Part shown: piece after piece, positions 42,283-51,163 of the stretch
Layout of the letters: each line of letters starts with the position of its first letter
How positions within the stretch are numbered: the first letter of the stretch is position 1
Source: Palsa-1233 sp031367105
Lineage (GTDB): Bacteria > Gemmatimonadota > Gemmatimonadetes > Gemmatimonadales > GWC2-71-9
DNA length: 64,000 bases
Reading direction: 5' to 3'
NCBI GenBank assembly: GCA_031367105.1
Contig: JANLPG010000095.1
Location: forward strand, 1-64,000
Program-made: the position numbers and the translations under genes
The notes under the pieces: generated by a model
The model's input: the letters and a program-made list of their open reading frames with translations, nothing else
Told to the model about the DNA's origin: nothing
Databases searched by the model: none

Positions 42283-43175
42283 GTGGCGTCACCACATTCA
42301 CGATCGGTCGACTCACCGTGCACGCCCTCGAAGGCGGGCAGCAGCGCCTCGATGGTGGTGCCATGTTTGGCGTCGTGCCGAAGCCGCTCTGGGAGCGTCG
42401 GATCGCGCCCGATCCGAGGAACCGGATCACCCTGGCGATGCGCGCGTTGCTGATCGAGCACGACGACGGCTTGGTGCTGGTCGAGACGGCACTCGGGAAC
42501 AAGGAGGGGGAGAAGTTCCGCGACATCTACGGGATCGAGAACAGTGGCGCCGACGGGCGCACGACGCTCGAAGACTCGCTTGCCCTGCTTGGGCATTCAC
42601 CGGCCGATATTCGCACCGTCCTCAACACGCACCTCCATTTCGACCACGCCGGTGGCGACACCTTCATCGCGGCTGACGATCCGGAGCGGCGGGTCCAGCT
42701 GGCGTTTCCCAACGCGACCTATGTGACTCACCGTCGCGAATTCGAATGGGCTACGCATACGAACGAGCGCACCCACGCCAGCTACATCCCGCACAACTTC
42801 CTCCCGGTCGTGGAGGCCGGGAAGTTCCGGTTCCTCGAGGGCCCTGCCGGCACTGTGGTGCCGGGAGTGCGGGTGATCGTGACGCCGGGACACGTGCCGT
42901 GGCACCTCTCGGTCCTGATCGAGAGCGCGGGAGAGGCGCTGCTCTTTCCGGCCGACGTGGTGCCCACGGCACACCATCTCCCCCTCGCCTGGATCATGGG
43001 CTATGACGTGGAGCCACTGCGGACAATGGAGAGCAAGCGGGCGCTCTTCTACCGCGGGATGGCCGAGGGGTGGCGGATTGTCTTCACCCACGACGCCGAG
43101 ACGGTGGGTGGGCGGCTGGTCGCTGGGGAGCGGGGAACAGAGCTGGCAGAGGTGGTGCGGGCACCAGGAGCGTGA
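42279..43175 (+). CDS. MBL-fold metallo-hydrolase
   Basis: 298 residues. The dinuclear zinc motif THLHFDHAGG (HxHxDH) is at about 110-119, with later His residues in TPGHVPWHLSV and an Asp in LLFPADVVPTAHH. It is a cytoplasmic member of the large beta-lactamase-like superfamily, closest in pattern to quorum-quenching or glyoxalase-like hydrolases of about 290 residues; substrate unknown. It closes the long plus-strand run before the infC promoter. Confidence 0.85.
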   Translation: MSGVTTFTIGRLTVHALEGGQQRLDGGAMFGVVPKPLWERRIAPDPRNRITLAMRALLIEHDDGLVLVETALGNKEGEKFRDIYGIENSGADGRTTLEDSLALLGHSPADIRTVLNTHLHFDHAGGDTFIAADDPERRVQLAFPNATYVTHRREFEWATHTNERTHASYIPHNFLPVVEAGKFRFLEGPAGTVVPGVRVIVTPGHVPWHLSVLIESAGEALLFPADVVPTAHHLPLAWIMGYDVEPLRTMESKRALFYRGMAEGWRIVFTHDAETVGGRLVAGERGTELAEVVRAPGA

Positions 43176-43207
43176 AACCGTCCGTTCCACCTCGGAACGC
43201 AGACCTC

Positions 43208-43236
43208 TTGACCGAGCGATCGGGTTCCACTAGGAT
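43208..43236 (+). promoter_or_regulatory. Sigma-70 promoter for infC-rpmI-rplT
   Basis: TTGACC (43208-43213) and TAGGAT (43231-43236) have exactly 17 bases between them, five of six and four of six matches to consensus. Start of transcription would be near 43243, leaving about 200 bases of leader before infC. Confidence 0.75.
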
Positions 43237-43348
43237 TGTCCCCGTTCAAGTGAGTGGGAAACCACTCCACCCCGAGCCGGCAGGAGATGGCGAATGGGTC
43301 CGAAGAGTCATAAGCATCCACGCCTCCGGGCGTGCGGTGCGCCTCTAC

Positions 43349-43382
43349 GGACACCCCGCCACCAGTGGGGTGTCCTTTTTTT
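43349..43382 (+). terminator. Leader attenuator (intrinsic terminator) upstream of infC
   Basis: GGACACCCC (43349-43357) and GGGGTGTCC (43367-43375) make a perfect nine-pair stem, loop GCCACCAGT, followed by seven T. It sits inside the transcript of the promoter at 43208, 60 bases before infC, so it should terminate before the genes unless opened. An upstream CACGCC-TCCG-GGCGTG hairpin (43319-43334) and CACCCC (43268-43273), able to compete for GGGGTG, could serve as switch parts. Confidence 0.8.
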
Positions 43383-43442
43383 CTGGTCTCCGAACGAGGG
43401 AATGGCCCACTGTCCAGCTTCGAGCGTGAGCGTCGAGTTCGA

Positions 43443-43931
43443 GTGAATCGGCAGATCCGGATTTCGCCGGTTCGCGTGGTGACCGCGGAAGGAGAACAGC
43501 TCGGCGTCCTCTCGATCGAAGAGGCGTTGGCAGCCGCAGCGGAACGTGGACTCGACCTGGTCGAAGTCGCGCCGATGGCCCGCCCGCCCGTGGTCAAGAT
43601 CATGGACTACGGCAAGTACAAGTTCGAGGAAGCCAAGGCAGCTCGGGCGGCCAAGAAGAAGCAGCACGTGATTCACCTGAAGGAAGTGAAGTACCGGCCC
43701 GGGATCGACGACCACGATTTCGACTTCAAGACCCGCCACGCCCGGGAGTTCCTTGGCGAAGGGAACAAGGTGAAGGTCACAATGATGTTCCGCGGTCGAC
43801 AGATCGCGCACACGGAGCTGGGGAAAGCGGTCCTCGACCGCGTCGCCGCAGCCCTCGTTGATATCGGCAAGGTCGAGCAGGATGCCAAGCTCGATGGCCG
43901 AAACATGATCATGGTGCTTGCGCCGAAATAG
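43443..43931 (+). CDS. infC: Translation initiation factor IF-3
   Basis: 162 residues from GTG. The N domain (VNRQIRISPVRVVTAEGEQLG), the linker with KIMDYGKYKFEEAKAARAAKKK, and the C domain (RGRQIAHTELGKAVL) are clear. IF-3 blocks subunit joining and checks the start codon. The length is slightly short; a CTG at 43410 would add 11 residues that also look coding. No good SD precedes GTG. infC, rpmI and rplT form the classic autoregulated operon. Confidence 0.93.
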   Translation: MNRQIRISPVRVVTAEGEQLGVLSIEEALAAAAERGLDLVEVAPMARPPVVKIMDYGKYKFEEAKAARAAKKKQHVIHLKEVKYRPGIDDHDFDFKTRHAREFLGEGNKVKVTMMFRGRQIAHTELGKAVLDRVAAALVDIGKVEQDAKLDGRNMIMVLAPK

Positions 43932-43961
43932 GCGTGGCCCCGAACTAGGACGGAGACGAGT

Positions 43962-44156
43962 ATGCCAAAGCAGAAAACCAAGCGCGCCGCGATGAAGCGC
44001 TTCAAGGTGACCGGCAGCGGGAAGATCAAGCGTGGCCGCGCCAACAAGCGTCACATCCTGACGAAGAAGACGACCAAGCGGAAGAGCCAGCTCGGCAAGT
44101 CAGCCCTGGTCAGCTCCGCCGATTATCGTCGTACCATCAAGCTGCTTCAGGCCTGA
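43962..44156 (+). CDS. rpmI: 50S ribosomal protein L35
   Basis: 64 residues, very basic. MPKQKTKRAAMKRFKVTGSGKIKR and the SALVSSADYRRTIKLL end are L35 hallmarks. A GGACGGAGACG SD lies upstream. Sits 30 bases after infC and 12 before rplT. Confidence 0.97.
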   Translation: MPKQKTKRAAMKRFKVTGSGKIKRGRANKRHILTKKTTKRKSQLGKSALVSSADYRRTIKLLQA

Positions 44157-44168
44157 GGAGAGTAGACC

Positions 44169-44525
44169 ATGCCACGCGTAACCAACGGGCCGGCGCACCA
44201 CGCCCGCAAGAAGAAGATCATGGAGGCGGCCAAGGGCGGCTTCGGCGCCCGCAGCAAGCTGTACAAGGCCGCCAAGGAAAATGTCGAGCGCGGGCTGGCC
44301 TATGCCTATCGCGATCGTCGCAAGAAGAAGGGAGATTTCCGGACCCTGTGGATCACGCGCATCGGTGCCGCAGCCCGGATGCACGAGCTTTCGTACTCGC
44401 GCCTGATGTTCGGCCTCAAGCAGGCTGGCGTCGAGATCAATCGGAAGGTGCTCGCGGACCTTGCCGTGCACGACGCCGAGGCCTTTGCGAAGCTGGCTGA
44501 GGTCGCGAAGTCCCATCAGGGCTGA
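44169..44525 (+). CDS. rplT: 50S ribosomal protein L20
   Basis: 118 residues. The basic N-terminal arm (MPRVTNGPAHHARKKKIMEA) and the globular part with YRDRRKKKGDFRTLWITRI and SYSRLMFGL match L20. L20 assembles early on 23S rRNA and in several bacteria represses its own operon by binding the leader. Followed by a hairpin before pheS. Confidence 0.97.
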   Translation: MPRVTNGPAHHARKKKIMEAAKGGFGARSKLYKAAKENVERGLAYAYRDRRKKKGDFRTLWITRIGAAARMHELSYSRLMFGLKQAGVEINRKVLADLAVHDAEAFAKLAEVAKSHQG

Positions 44526-44557
44526 TTCGCCCGCATTGTTGTGACTCTCGTGGGGCC

Positions 44558-44592
44558 GGCCGTCGCTGTACGGACGGCCCCGCGCCGGTTTT
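44558..44592 (+). terminator. Hairpin with short T run between rplT and pheS
   Basis: GGCCGTC (44558-44564) pairs with GACGGCC (44573-44579) over an 8-base loop; after ten bases a TTTT run follows (44589-44592). It is weaker than the infC attenuator and may only partly stop transcription into pheS. Confidence 0.45.
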
Positions 44593-44615
44593 CGCAGTTC
44601 CCGTCCGGAGCCCGC

Positions 44616-45680
44616 GTGCCCGTGTCTGATCACCCCTCCTTGCAGTCCCTGCGTGACCGCCTCGCGGCGGTCGAGATCCTTGACGCCGCCTCGCTCGAGG
44701 CCGAGGAGATCGCGGTCCTCGGGCGGAAGCAGGGCGAACTCACGCAGCAACTGAAGCGGCTTGCCACGCTCCCGATCGAGGAGCGGCGCGCCCTGGGCGC
44801 GGCGTTCAACCAGTTGAAGCTGGAATTCGAAACCGCCTTCGTGGCACGCCGACGCGTGCTGGATGGAGCGCTGCGGGCGCACGATCCTGCGATCACCGAT
44901 CTCACGATGCCCGGTCGCTCGACCTGGGACGGTACCCGTCATCCGGTGACGCTCGTGGTGGAGGAGATCGTCGCGATCTTCGCAGCGCTCGGCTTCTCGG
45001 TCGCGCTGGGGCCGGAAGTGGAGAGCGAGGCGCTGAACTTCGCCGCCCTGAACTTCCCGCCAGACCATCCGGCGATGGATTTGCACGACACCCTCTATCT
45101 CGACCCTGACGGGCACCACCGTCCCGTTGGTGATCGCCTGTTGCTGCGGACCCACACCTCGCCGGTTCAGATTCGCGTGATGCAAGCCGGTCCACCCCCG
45201 TATCGAGTGGTGATTCCCGGCATCGTCTATCGCAACGACCCCTTCGATCCATCGCACGCGCCTGCCTTCTCGCAGATCGAAGGACTTGCGGTGGATGAGG
45301 GAATGACCTTCGTCGATCTCAAGGCGACGCTGGCCCACTTTGCTCGAACATTTCTCGGCAGCAGCACGCGCGTGCGCTTCCGGCCCTCGTACTTTCCGTT
45401 CACCGAACCGTCTGCCGAGATGGACGTTGGCTGCGCGATTTGTGGAGGGGCGGGGTGCGGCGCCTGCAAGGGCAGTGGCTGGATGGAGATTCTCGGCTGC
45501 GGAATGGTGCACGAGAATGTCCTCCGCAATTGCAACATTGACGCCGAGCGGTATACGGGTTTCGCCTTCGGGATGGGACCACAGCGCATCGCGATGCAGC
45601 GCTATGCCCTGCCAGACATCCGGCTGCTGTACGCCGGCGATATGCGCTTCCTGACGCAGTTCGGGAGGCTCGGTCGATGA
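44616..45680 (+). CDS. pheS: Phenylalanyl-tRNA synthetase alpha subunit
   Basis: 354 residues from GTG 44616 (GGAG upstream); an earlier ATG-type start at 44541 would cross the hairpin, and GTG 44622 is also possible. An N-terminal coiled coil binds tRNA; the class II core has GRSTWDGTRHPVT, FRPSYFPFTEPSAE and GCGMVHENVL. A four-Cys insert (CAICGGAGCGACKGSG) sits before GWMEILG. It overlaps pheT by four bases. Confidence 0.95.
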   Translation: MPVSDHPSLQSLRDRLAAVEILDAASLEAEEIAVLGRKQGELTQQLKRLATLPIEERRALGAAFNQLKLEFETAFVARRRVLDGALRAHDPAITDLTMPGRSTWDGTRHPVTLVVEEIVAIFAALGFSVALGPEVESEALNFAALNFPPDHPAMDLHDTLYLDPDGHHRPVGDRLLLRTHTSPVQIRVMQAGPPPYRVVIPGIVYRNDPFDPSHAPAFSQIEGLAVDEGMTFVDLKATLAHFARTFLGSSTRVRFRPSYFPFTEPSAEMDVGCAICGGAGCGACKGSGWMEILGCGMVHENVLRNCNIDAERYTGFAFGMGPQRIAMQRYALPDIRLLYAGDMRFLTQFGRLGR

Positions 45681-48055
45681 AGGTCTCCCGTCGTTGGCTC
45701 GAGGCGTTTCTCCGGCGCCCCCTCGATTCGGGCGATATCGCGGCGCGGCTCGCAATGCTCGGCGCCCCGGTGGATGCCATCGACCCGGTCGGCGCCGACC
45801 TGGGTGCCATTGTCGTCGCGCTGGTAACGGCGGTGCGCCCGCACCCGAACGCCGAGAAGCTTCGAGTCACGACCGTCGACGACGGGAGCGGCACGCTGTT
45901 CTCGGTGGTCTGCGGTGCGCCCAACGTGACCGCTGGGAGCAAGTATCCCTTTGCCCGGCTGGGCACGACGATGCCGAGTGGCGTGGTGATCGAGCGGCGC
46001 AAGTTGCGCGGCGAACCATCCGAAGGGATGTTGTGCTCGGCGCGCGAGCTTGGGCTCGGAAGCGATCACGATGGGCTCCTCACCCTCCACACCGATGCCG
46101 CTCCCGGCACCGCGCTGTCGACCGTACTGGATATTACGGACGAACAGCTCGATATCGACGTCACCCCGAACCGTCCAGACCTGCTGAGCCACAAGGGCGT
46201 CGCGCGGGAACTCGCCACGTCGTACGGCATTCCGTTCCGCCTCCCGGAGATTCCGGAACTGGCCGATGTCGACTTGCCGCCGCCGGTGCGCTACGTCGAC
46301 GAGGCGGTGGTCGGCGGGATTCGCCTCGCCATCGCCGACCCCGAGGGCTGCGGCCGTTTTCTTGCGGCCGTCATCCGCGGCGTCAAGGTGGGCCCCTCCC
46401 CGGAGTGGCTGCAGCGTCGGCTCGCCAGCGTCGGCGCGCGCTCGATCAACAACATCGTCGACGCCACGAATTACATCCTGCTCGAGCTGAACCAGCCGAC
46501 CCACGCCTACGATGCGGCGACACTGCGCGGCCCGGCCATCATCGCGCGGTCGGCTGGCCCCGGCGAATCCGTTGTGACCCTCGACGGTGTCCGTCGGGAT
46601 CTTGCCGAAGGTGCGCTTGTCATCGCCGATGCCGAGCGCGTGATCGGCATTGCCGGAGTGATGGGAGGCCGTGAGACCGAGGTCACTGCGGGCACCACGG
46701 ATGTCTTCCTCGAGTGCGCCTGGTTCGAGCCGTCACGCGTGCGCAAGACGCGACGCCTCGCGGGACTCGCCACCGAAGCGTCGCAGCGCTTTGAGCGCGG
46801 CACCGATCGCTGGGGTGCCGTCGATGCATTCCGCCGTTGCATTCGGCTGATGCTCTCCGTGGCCGGCGGCACGGTCGATGGTCCAACCGTGGATTGTGTC
46901 CCCGTTCCGGCGTTCCCGCCGCGAATTTTTCTGCGTCCGTCACGGGTGGCACAACTGCTCGGTGTCGACCTGCCGTGGATCGAAATCGAGAAGCATCTGG
47001 TCGCACTCGGCGCCACCGTGGTGCGCAAGCCCGACGACGAACGGATTGCCGTGGATGTACCCGGATGGCGGCCCGACATCACCGCCGAGATCGATCTGAT
47101 CGAGGAAATCGCCCGGTTCCACGGCTACGACAACATCCCGACCGACCTGCGCCCGTTCCGCGCCAGCCAGCGACCGGACGACGCGGCCTGGGGGGCTGCC
47201 GCCCGGATGCGGATCGGGCTGGCTGGACTTGGACTCTCCGAAGTCGTGACGCTGCCGATGGTCCGTGATCCGGCGGCGCTCGCCCCGCGCCTGCTTAATC
47301 CGCTCTCGGTCGAACACGGGACGCTCCGGACAGCGCTGGTGCCCTCGCTCATCGGCCAGGTCGAGGCGAATTGGTCCAACCAGGTGGGCGACGTGCGGCT
47401 GTTCGAGGTAGGCACCGTCTTCGCAAACTCGAATCCGGGCGAACCACCACGCGAGGCGATGCACGCCGCATTCGTCGTGACGGGTGGTCGCCAGCCCGGC
47501 CATTGGACCGGGGCGGGGAAGTCGGTCCCCTGGGACGTCTGGGATGCCAAGATCGTCTTCGAGCACCTGGTTGCTCTGGCGCAACCTTCCGCACGGGTCC
47601 AAGTTGATGGGGGACAATGGATTGCCCGGGATCCTGAGGGGGACGCGGTTGGCTGGTGCGGCCCGGTTGCCGCGGATGCGCCGCCGTGGGCCACCGCGCT
47701 GTTTGCGGGTGAGGTCACAGTGGCAGAGCGCGCGGCGCAGGCAACTGCCTACCTGCCGGTGCCACCCTTCCCGTCCAGTGCCCGCGACCTCGCGCTCCTG
47801 GTGCCGCTGCGTCGACCGGTGGTCGACATTACCTCGCTGCTGACGGAGCGTGGGAGCCGGTTCGGACTGGAGTCCGTCAGCGTCGTGGATGAGTATCGTG
47901 GCAAGTCGTTGCCTGAGGGGGTGCGGAGTGTGGCCATCCGCCTCGTGTTCCGGGCTGCGGATCGGACCCTGACCGACACCGAGGTGGAGCAGGCCGTGCA
48001 TCGCCTGCGGACTTCGCTGGAGCGTGAGCTTGACATCACCCTACGTTCGTCCTGA
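45677..48055 (+). CDS. pheT: Phenylalanyl-tRNA synthetase beta subunit
   Basis: 792 residues. It begins MKVSRRWLEAFL, then the EMAP-like tRNA-binding domain (about 40-150), B3/B4 editing domain with NRPDLLSHKGVARELA and NNIVDATNYILLELNQPTHAYD, B5, the catalytic-like core, and a C-terminal anticodon-binding FDX-ACB domain (PPFPSSARDLALLVP). With PheS it forms the alpha2-beta2 enzyme. Its 3' end overlaps the next gene by 32 bases. Confidence 0.96.
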   Translation: MKVSRRWLEAFLRRPLDSGDIAARLAMLGAPVDAIDPVGADLGAIVVALVTAVRPHPNAEKLRVTTVDDGSGTLFSVVCGAPNVTAGSKYPFARLGTTMPSGVVIERRKLRGEPSEGMLCSARELGLGSDHDGLLTLHTDAAPGTALSTVLDITDEQLDIDVTPNRPDLLSHKGVARELATSYGIPFRLPEIPELADVDLPPPVRYVDEAVVGGIRLAIADPEGCGRFLAAVIRGVKVGPSPEWLQRRLASVGARSINNIVDATNYILLELNQPTHAYDAATLRGPAIIARSAGPGESVVTLDGVRRDLAEGALVIADAERVIGIAGVMGGRETEVTAGTTDVFLECAWFEPSRVRKTRRLAGLATEASQRFERGTDRWGAVDAFRRCIRLMLSVAGGTVDGPTVDCVPVPAFPPRIFLRPSRVAQLLGVDLPWIEIEKHLVALGATVVRKPDDERIAVDVPGWRPDITAEIDLIEEIARFHGYDNIPTDLRPFRASQRPDDAAWGAAARMRIGLAGLGLSEVVTLPMVRDPAALAPRLLNPLSVEHGTLRTALVPSLIGQVEANWSNQVGDVRLFEVGTVFANSNPGEPPREAMHAAFVVTGGRQPGHWTGAGKSVPWDVWDAKIVFEHLVALAQPSARVQVDGGQWIARDPEGDAVGWCGPVAADAPPWATALFAGEVTVAERAAQATAYLPVPPFPSSARDLALLVPLRRPVVDITSLLTERGSRFGLESVSVVDEYRGKSLPEGVRSVAIRLVFRAADRTLTDTEVEQAVHRLRTSLERELDITLRSS

Positions 48056-48344
48056 TCGCGCGGCCGTCGGCGAGCTTGAGCGGGTGCTCCGGCACCTGAC
48101 GGATGAGCTTGCCGGCTGGCGGCGTCGCTGCCTCAAGGCCGAGGGTGAATTGTCGGGGCTGAAGGCGACGGATGGAATGGTGCCTGGGGACGACGTGGTC
48201 CGGATGCGCGCCCATCTGCTCGATCTCGAACGCGCGAATCTGGATCTCCGTGCGCGGGTCGACCGGGCCCGTGAGGCGTTGCTCCGGATGCAGCAACGGT
48301 TGGCGTTTGTCGAGGGCGAATTCGAACCCGAGGTCCGCGCGTGA
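48024..48344 (+). CDS. Small coiled-coil protein, possible division-associated factor
   Basis: 106 residues from GTG 48024 (GGAG upstream), inside the pheT end. Residues about 12-95 are heptad-rich helices (ELERVLRHLTDELAGWRRR; LLDLERANLDLRARVDRAREALLRM) with no catalytic motif. Its place directly before zapA (GTGA overlap) and its coiled coil recall ZapB-like or other Z-ring helpers, but no family is recognised. Confidence 0.6.
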   Translation: MSLTSPYVRPDRAAVGELERVLRHLTDELAGWRRRCLKAEGELSGLKATDGMVPGDDVVRMRAHLLDLERANLDLRARVDRAREALLRMQQRLAFVEGEFEPEVRA

Positions 48345-48655
48345 GCGAGACGCCGAAGCACTCTGTCCGGGTGCAGGTTGGCGGCGAAGAGCTCCTGGTG
48401 CGCTCCGAACTGCCGCCGGAGTATACTCGGGAGGTCGCGGCGTACTTCGACGACGCCCTTCGACGCATTCGCGCGATGCTGCCGACGATCGAGGCGCACA
48501 AGGCCGCCATCCTCGCCGGACTTGCCGTGACGGATGAACTCTTCCGCGCGCGCCGCGCCGATCTCGACGTTGCGGCACGCGTCACCACGTTGTCCGAAGA
48601 AATGGCCCGCCTGCTGCCGCCTGCGAAGCGCGGGCAGCGCGTCGGCGCAGACTGA
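48341..48655 (+). CDS. zapA: Cell division protein ZapA
   Basis: 104 residues. The N-terminal strands (HSVRVQVGGEELLVRSELPPEY) and the helical ILAGLAVTDELFRARR region match ZapA, which bundles FtsZ filaments. zapA next to pheT and rny is a known arrangement in several phyla. It is coupled to the coiled-coil gene. Confidence 0.85.
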   Translation: MSETPKHSVRVQVGGEELLVRSELPPEYTREVAAYFDDALRRIRAMLPTIEAHKAAILAGLAVTDELFRARRADLDVAARVTTLSEEMARLLPPAKRGQRVGAD

Positions 48656-48695
48656 CTGCAAGGCGACGCGCAAAGCGTCGCATGGAGCATAGATA

Positions 48696-50276
48696 ATGGA
48701 CGTGACCCTCCTGGCCGCCGTGGGTGGCGGTGTGGCGCTGGGCATCCTGCTCGGCGCCTTTCTCTGGAATCTCTCGCTGGCCTCCAAGGGACGATCGGCA
48801 CGCGCACTCGTCGCGGCGGCGGAGCACGAGGCGACCGAAGTCCGTGCGGTCGGGGAACGCGAGGCGATCATCGCCCGGGAGCGTCACCTCGTTGCGGCGC
48901 GAGAGGAAGCCCTGGGCCTCAAGGAAGAAGTCGCCCGCGAAGCCGCCCGTCGGCGGGAAGAGGTGGAACGCGCTGAGCGGCGCCTGAGCGAACGGGAATC
49001 GCAACTCGCCGAGCGGCAGGACCATCTGCGGGGCGAGGAGCGGGCGCTCGAGCAGCGCCGTGCCGACTTGGCTCGCTCCGAAGCGGGGCTGGTCGAGCGA
49101 CGCGAGGCGCTCGTCCAGGAGCATCACGAACTGCAGCTTCGCCTCGAACACGTGGCGGGACTGACCGCCGAAGCAGCCGCGCGCGAAGTGCGCCAGCAGG
49201 TCGAAGACGAGGCGCGGACGCAGGCTGCCGCGGGCGCGCGGGAGATCAAGGAGAAGGCGCGCCGCGAGGCCGACAAGGAGGCGCGGCGACTCATCGCGAT
49301 GAGCACCCAGCGGCTTGCCGCCGAACACACCGCCGAAACCACCGTCTCCGCCGTCGCACTGCCGAGCGATGAGATGAAGGGCCGCATCATCGGCCGGGAA
49401 GGGCGCAACATTCGCGCTTTCGAACTCGCCACCGGGGTCGATGTGATCATCGATGATACCCCGGATACGGTGGTCGTCTCCTGCTTCGACCCGATCCGTC
49501 GTGAAGTGGCGCGCCGCGCGCTGGAGTCGCTGGTCGCCGACGGGAGAATTCATCCCGGGCGCATCGAGGAACTGGTCGCCAAGGCACGTGTGGAGCTGGA
49601 CGGCCAGCTGGTCGAGCTCGGCGAACGCGCCGCATACGACGTTGGCGTTCACGGATTGCACCCCGAATTGATCAAGCTCGTCGGTCGGATGCGCTACCGG
49701 ACCTCCTACGGCCAGAATATGTACGAACACTCGAAGGAAGTAGCGTGGATCGCCGGGATGATGGCCACCGAACTCCACCTCGATGTCGCGCTGGCACGTC
49801 GTGGTGGACTGCTGCACGATATGGGGAAAGTCCTGACGCACGAACACGAAGGAACCCACGTTCAGCTCGGCGCGGAGATGGCCCGCAAGTACGGCGAGAG
49901 TGCGGCAGTGATCAACTGCATCGAGGCACACCACGATGACGTGGCCCACGAGAGCAGCGAGTCGGTGCTGGTGCAGGCCGCCGACGCCATCAGCGGCTCG
50001 CGCCCTGGCGCGCGGCGCGAGGCGTTCGAGAGTTACGTCAAGCGCCTGACCCGACTCGAGGAGATCGCGGGGGGCTATCCCGGGGTCGAGAAGACGACGG
50101 TGATCCAGGCAGGCCGGGAGGTTCGGGTCATCGTCGTACCGGAGCAGGTCAATGATGCCGAAGCCCAGCTGCTCTCTGAGACGATCGCGCGGCGCATCGA
50201 AAGTGAGCTCCAGTATCCGGGACAGATCCGGGTCACCGTGATCCGGGAGACGCGCGCAACGGACGTGGCGAAGTGA
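48696..50276 (+). CDS. rny: Ribonuclease Y
   Basis: 526 residues. One N-terminal membrane helix (LLAAVGGGVALGILLGAFLW), a coiled coil very rich in Glu, Arg and Ala (about 45-215), a KH domain (GRIIGREGRNIRAFE), and an HD phosphohydrolase domain (GGLLHDMGKVLTHEHEG; NCIEAHHDD). It starts mRNA decay at the membrane in bacteria lacking or supplementing RNase E. Overlaps folD by four bases. Confidence 0.96.
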   Translation: MDVTLLAAVGGGVALGILLGAFLWNLSLASKGRSARALVAAAEHEATEVRAVGEREAIIARERHLVAAREEALGLKEEVAREAARRREEVERAERRLSERESQLAERQDHLRGEERALEQRRADLARSEAGLVERREALVQEHHELQLRLEHVAGLTAEAAAREVRQQVEDEARTQAAAGAREIKEKARREADKEARRLIAMSTQRLAAEHTAETTVSAVALPSDEMKGRIIGREGRNIRAFELATGVDVIIDDTPDTVVVSCFDPIRREVARRALESLVADGRIHPGRIEELVAKARVELDGQLVELGERAAYDVGVHGLHPELIKLVGRMRYRTSYGQNMYEHSKEVAWIAGMMATELHLDVALARRGGLLHDMGKVLTHEHEGTHVQLGAEMARKYGESAAVINCIEAHHDDVAHESSESVLVQAADAISGSRPGARREAFESYVKRLTRLEEIAGGYPGVEKTTVIQAGREVRVIVVPEQVNDAEAQLLSETIARRIESELQYPGQIRVTVIRETRATDVAK

Positions 50277-51163
50277 GTGGCCGCCTGCTCGATGGGGTGG
50301 CGATCGGTGCCGGCATTCGCGCGGAAGTGGCCGAAGGTGCCGCCGGATTGCGTGCGCGGGGGGTCGTTCCAGGACTGGCCGTCGTGCTCGTGGGTGAAAA
50401 CCCCGCCTCGCAGATCTACGTGCGATCCAAGGGGAAGGCCTGCACGGAAGCCGGGATGCTTTCCGAGACCGTCCGCTTGCCGATCGATACCCCCGAGCTC
50501 GAGTTACTGGCCGTCATCGACCGACTCAACGCCGATCCCCGGATTCACGGGATCCTCTGTCAGCTACCGGTGCCGCCCCATATCGACACTGATAAGGTGC
50601 TCCGGCGGATCGATCCCGCGAAGGATGTCGATGGCTTCCATCCCGTCAACGTGGGCAAGCTGGTTCTGGGCGACCCCACGGCGTTCCGTCCGGCCACCCC
50701 ATTCGGCATTCAGCAGCTCCTGCTGCGCTCAGGCACCGAGACGCGCGGTGCCCACGCGGTGATCGTCGGACGCTCGACGATCGTGGGGCGCCCGATGGCT
50801 TCGCTGCTGCTGCAGTCGGGCCCTGGCGGGGACGCCACCGTCACCGTCGCGCACTCACGCACGCGCGATCTGCCGGCGATCTGTCGCTCCGCCGACATCC
50901 TGATCGTCGCGATCGGTCGGGCACACTTCATCGGCGCCGATGCGGTGAAGCCCGGCGCGACGGTGATCGATGTCGGGATCAACCGGATCGCCGACGCGAC
51001 CCGTCCCAGCGGGTACCGGGTGGTAGGCGACGTCGATTTCGATGCGGTGGTCGACAGCGTGGCCGCCATCACCCCGGTACCGGGTGGGGTGGGTCCGATG
51101 ACCATCGCGATGCTGCTCGTCAATACGCTGCAGGCGGCGACCCTGCAGGCCGGGAGCCGATGA
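50273..51163 (+). CDS. folD: Methylenetetrahydrofolate dehydrogenase/cyclohydrolase FolD
   Basis: 296 residues from GTG. VGENPASQIYVRSKGKACTEAG holds the catalytic Lys-x-x-x-Cys region; GILCQLPVPPHID, then the NADP fold VIVGRSTIVGRPMA and the closing TPVPGGVGPMTIAMLL are diagnostic. It interconverts one-carbon folates. It is coupled to xseA. Confidence 0.96.
   Translation: MSGRLLDGVAIGAGIRAEVAEGAAGLRARGVVPGLAVVLVGENPASQIYVRSKGKACTEAGMLSETVRLPIDTPELELLAVIDRLNADPRIHGILCQLPVPPHIDTDKVLRRIDPAKDVDGFHPVNVGKLVLGDPTAFRPATPFGIQQLLLRSGTETRGAHAVIVGRSTIVGRPMASLLLQSGPGGDATVTVAHSRTRDLPAICRSADILIVAIGRAHFIGADAVKPGATVIDVGINRIADATRPSGYRVVGDVDFDAVVDSVAAITPVPGGVGPMTIAMLLVNTLQAATLQAGSR

Noticed and set aside
43280..43315. 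Possible 8-codon leader peptide (ATG at 43287) in the infC leader
   Set aside because: The AGGAG directly touches the ATG with no spacing and the codons show no regulatory run of one amino acid.
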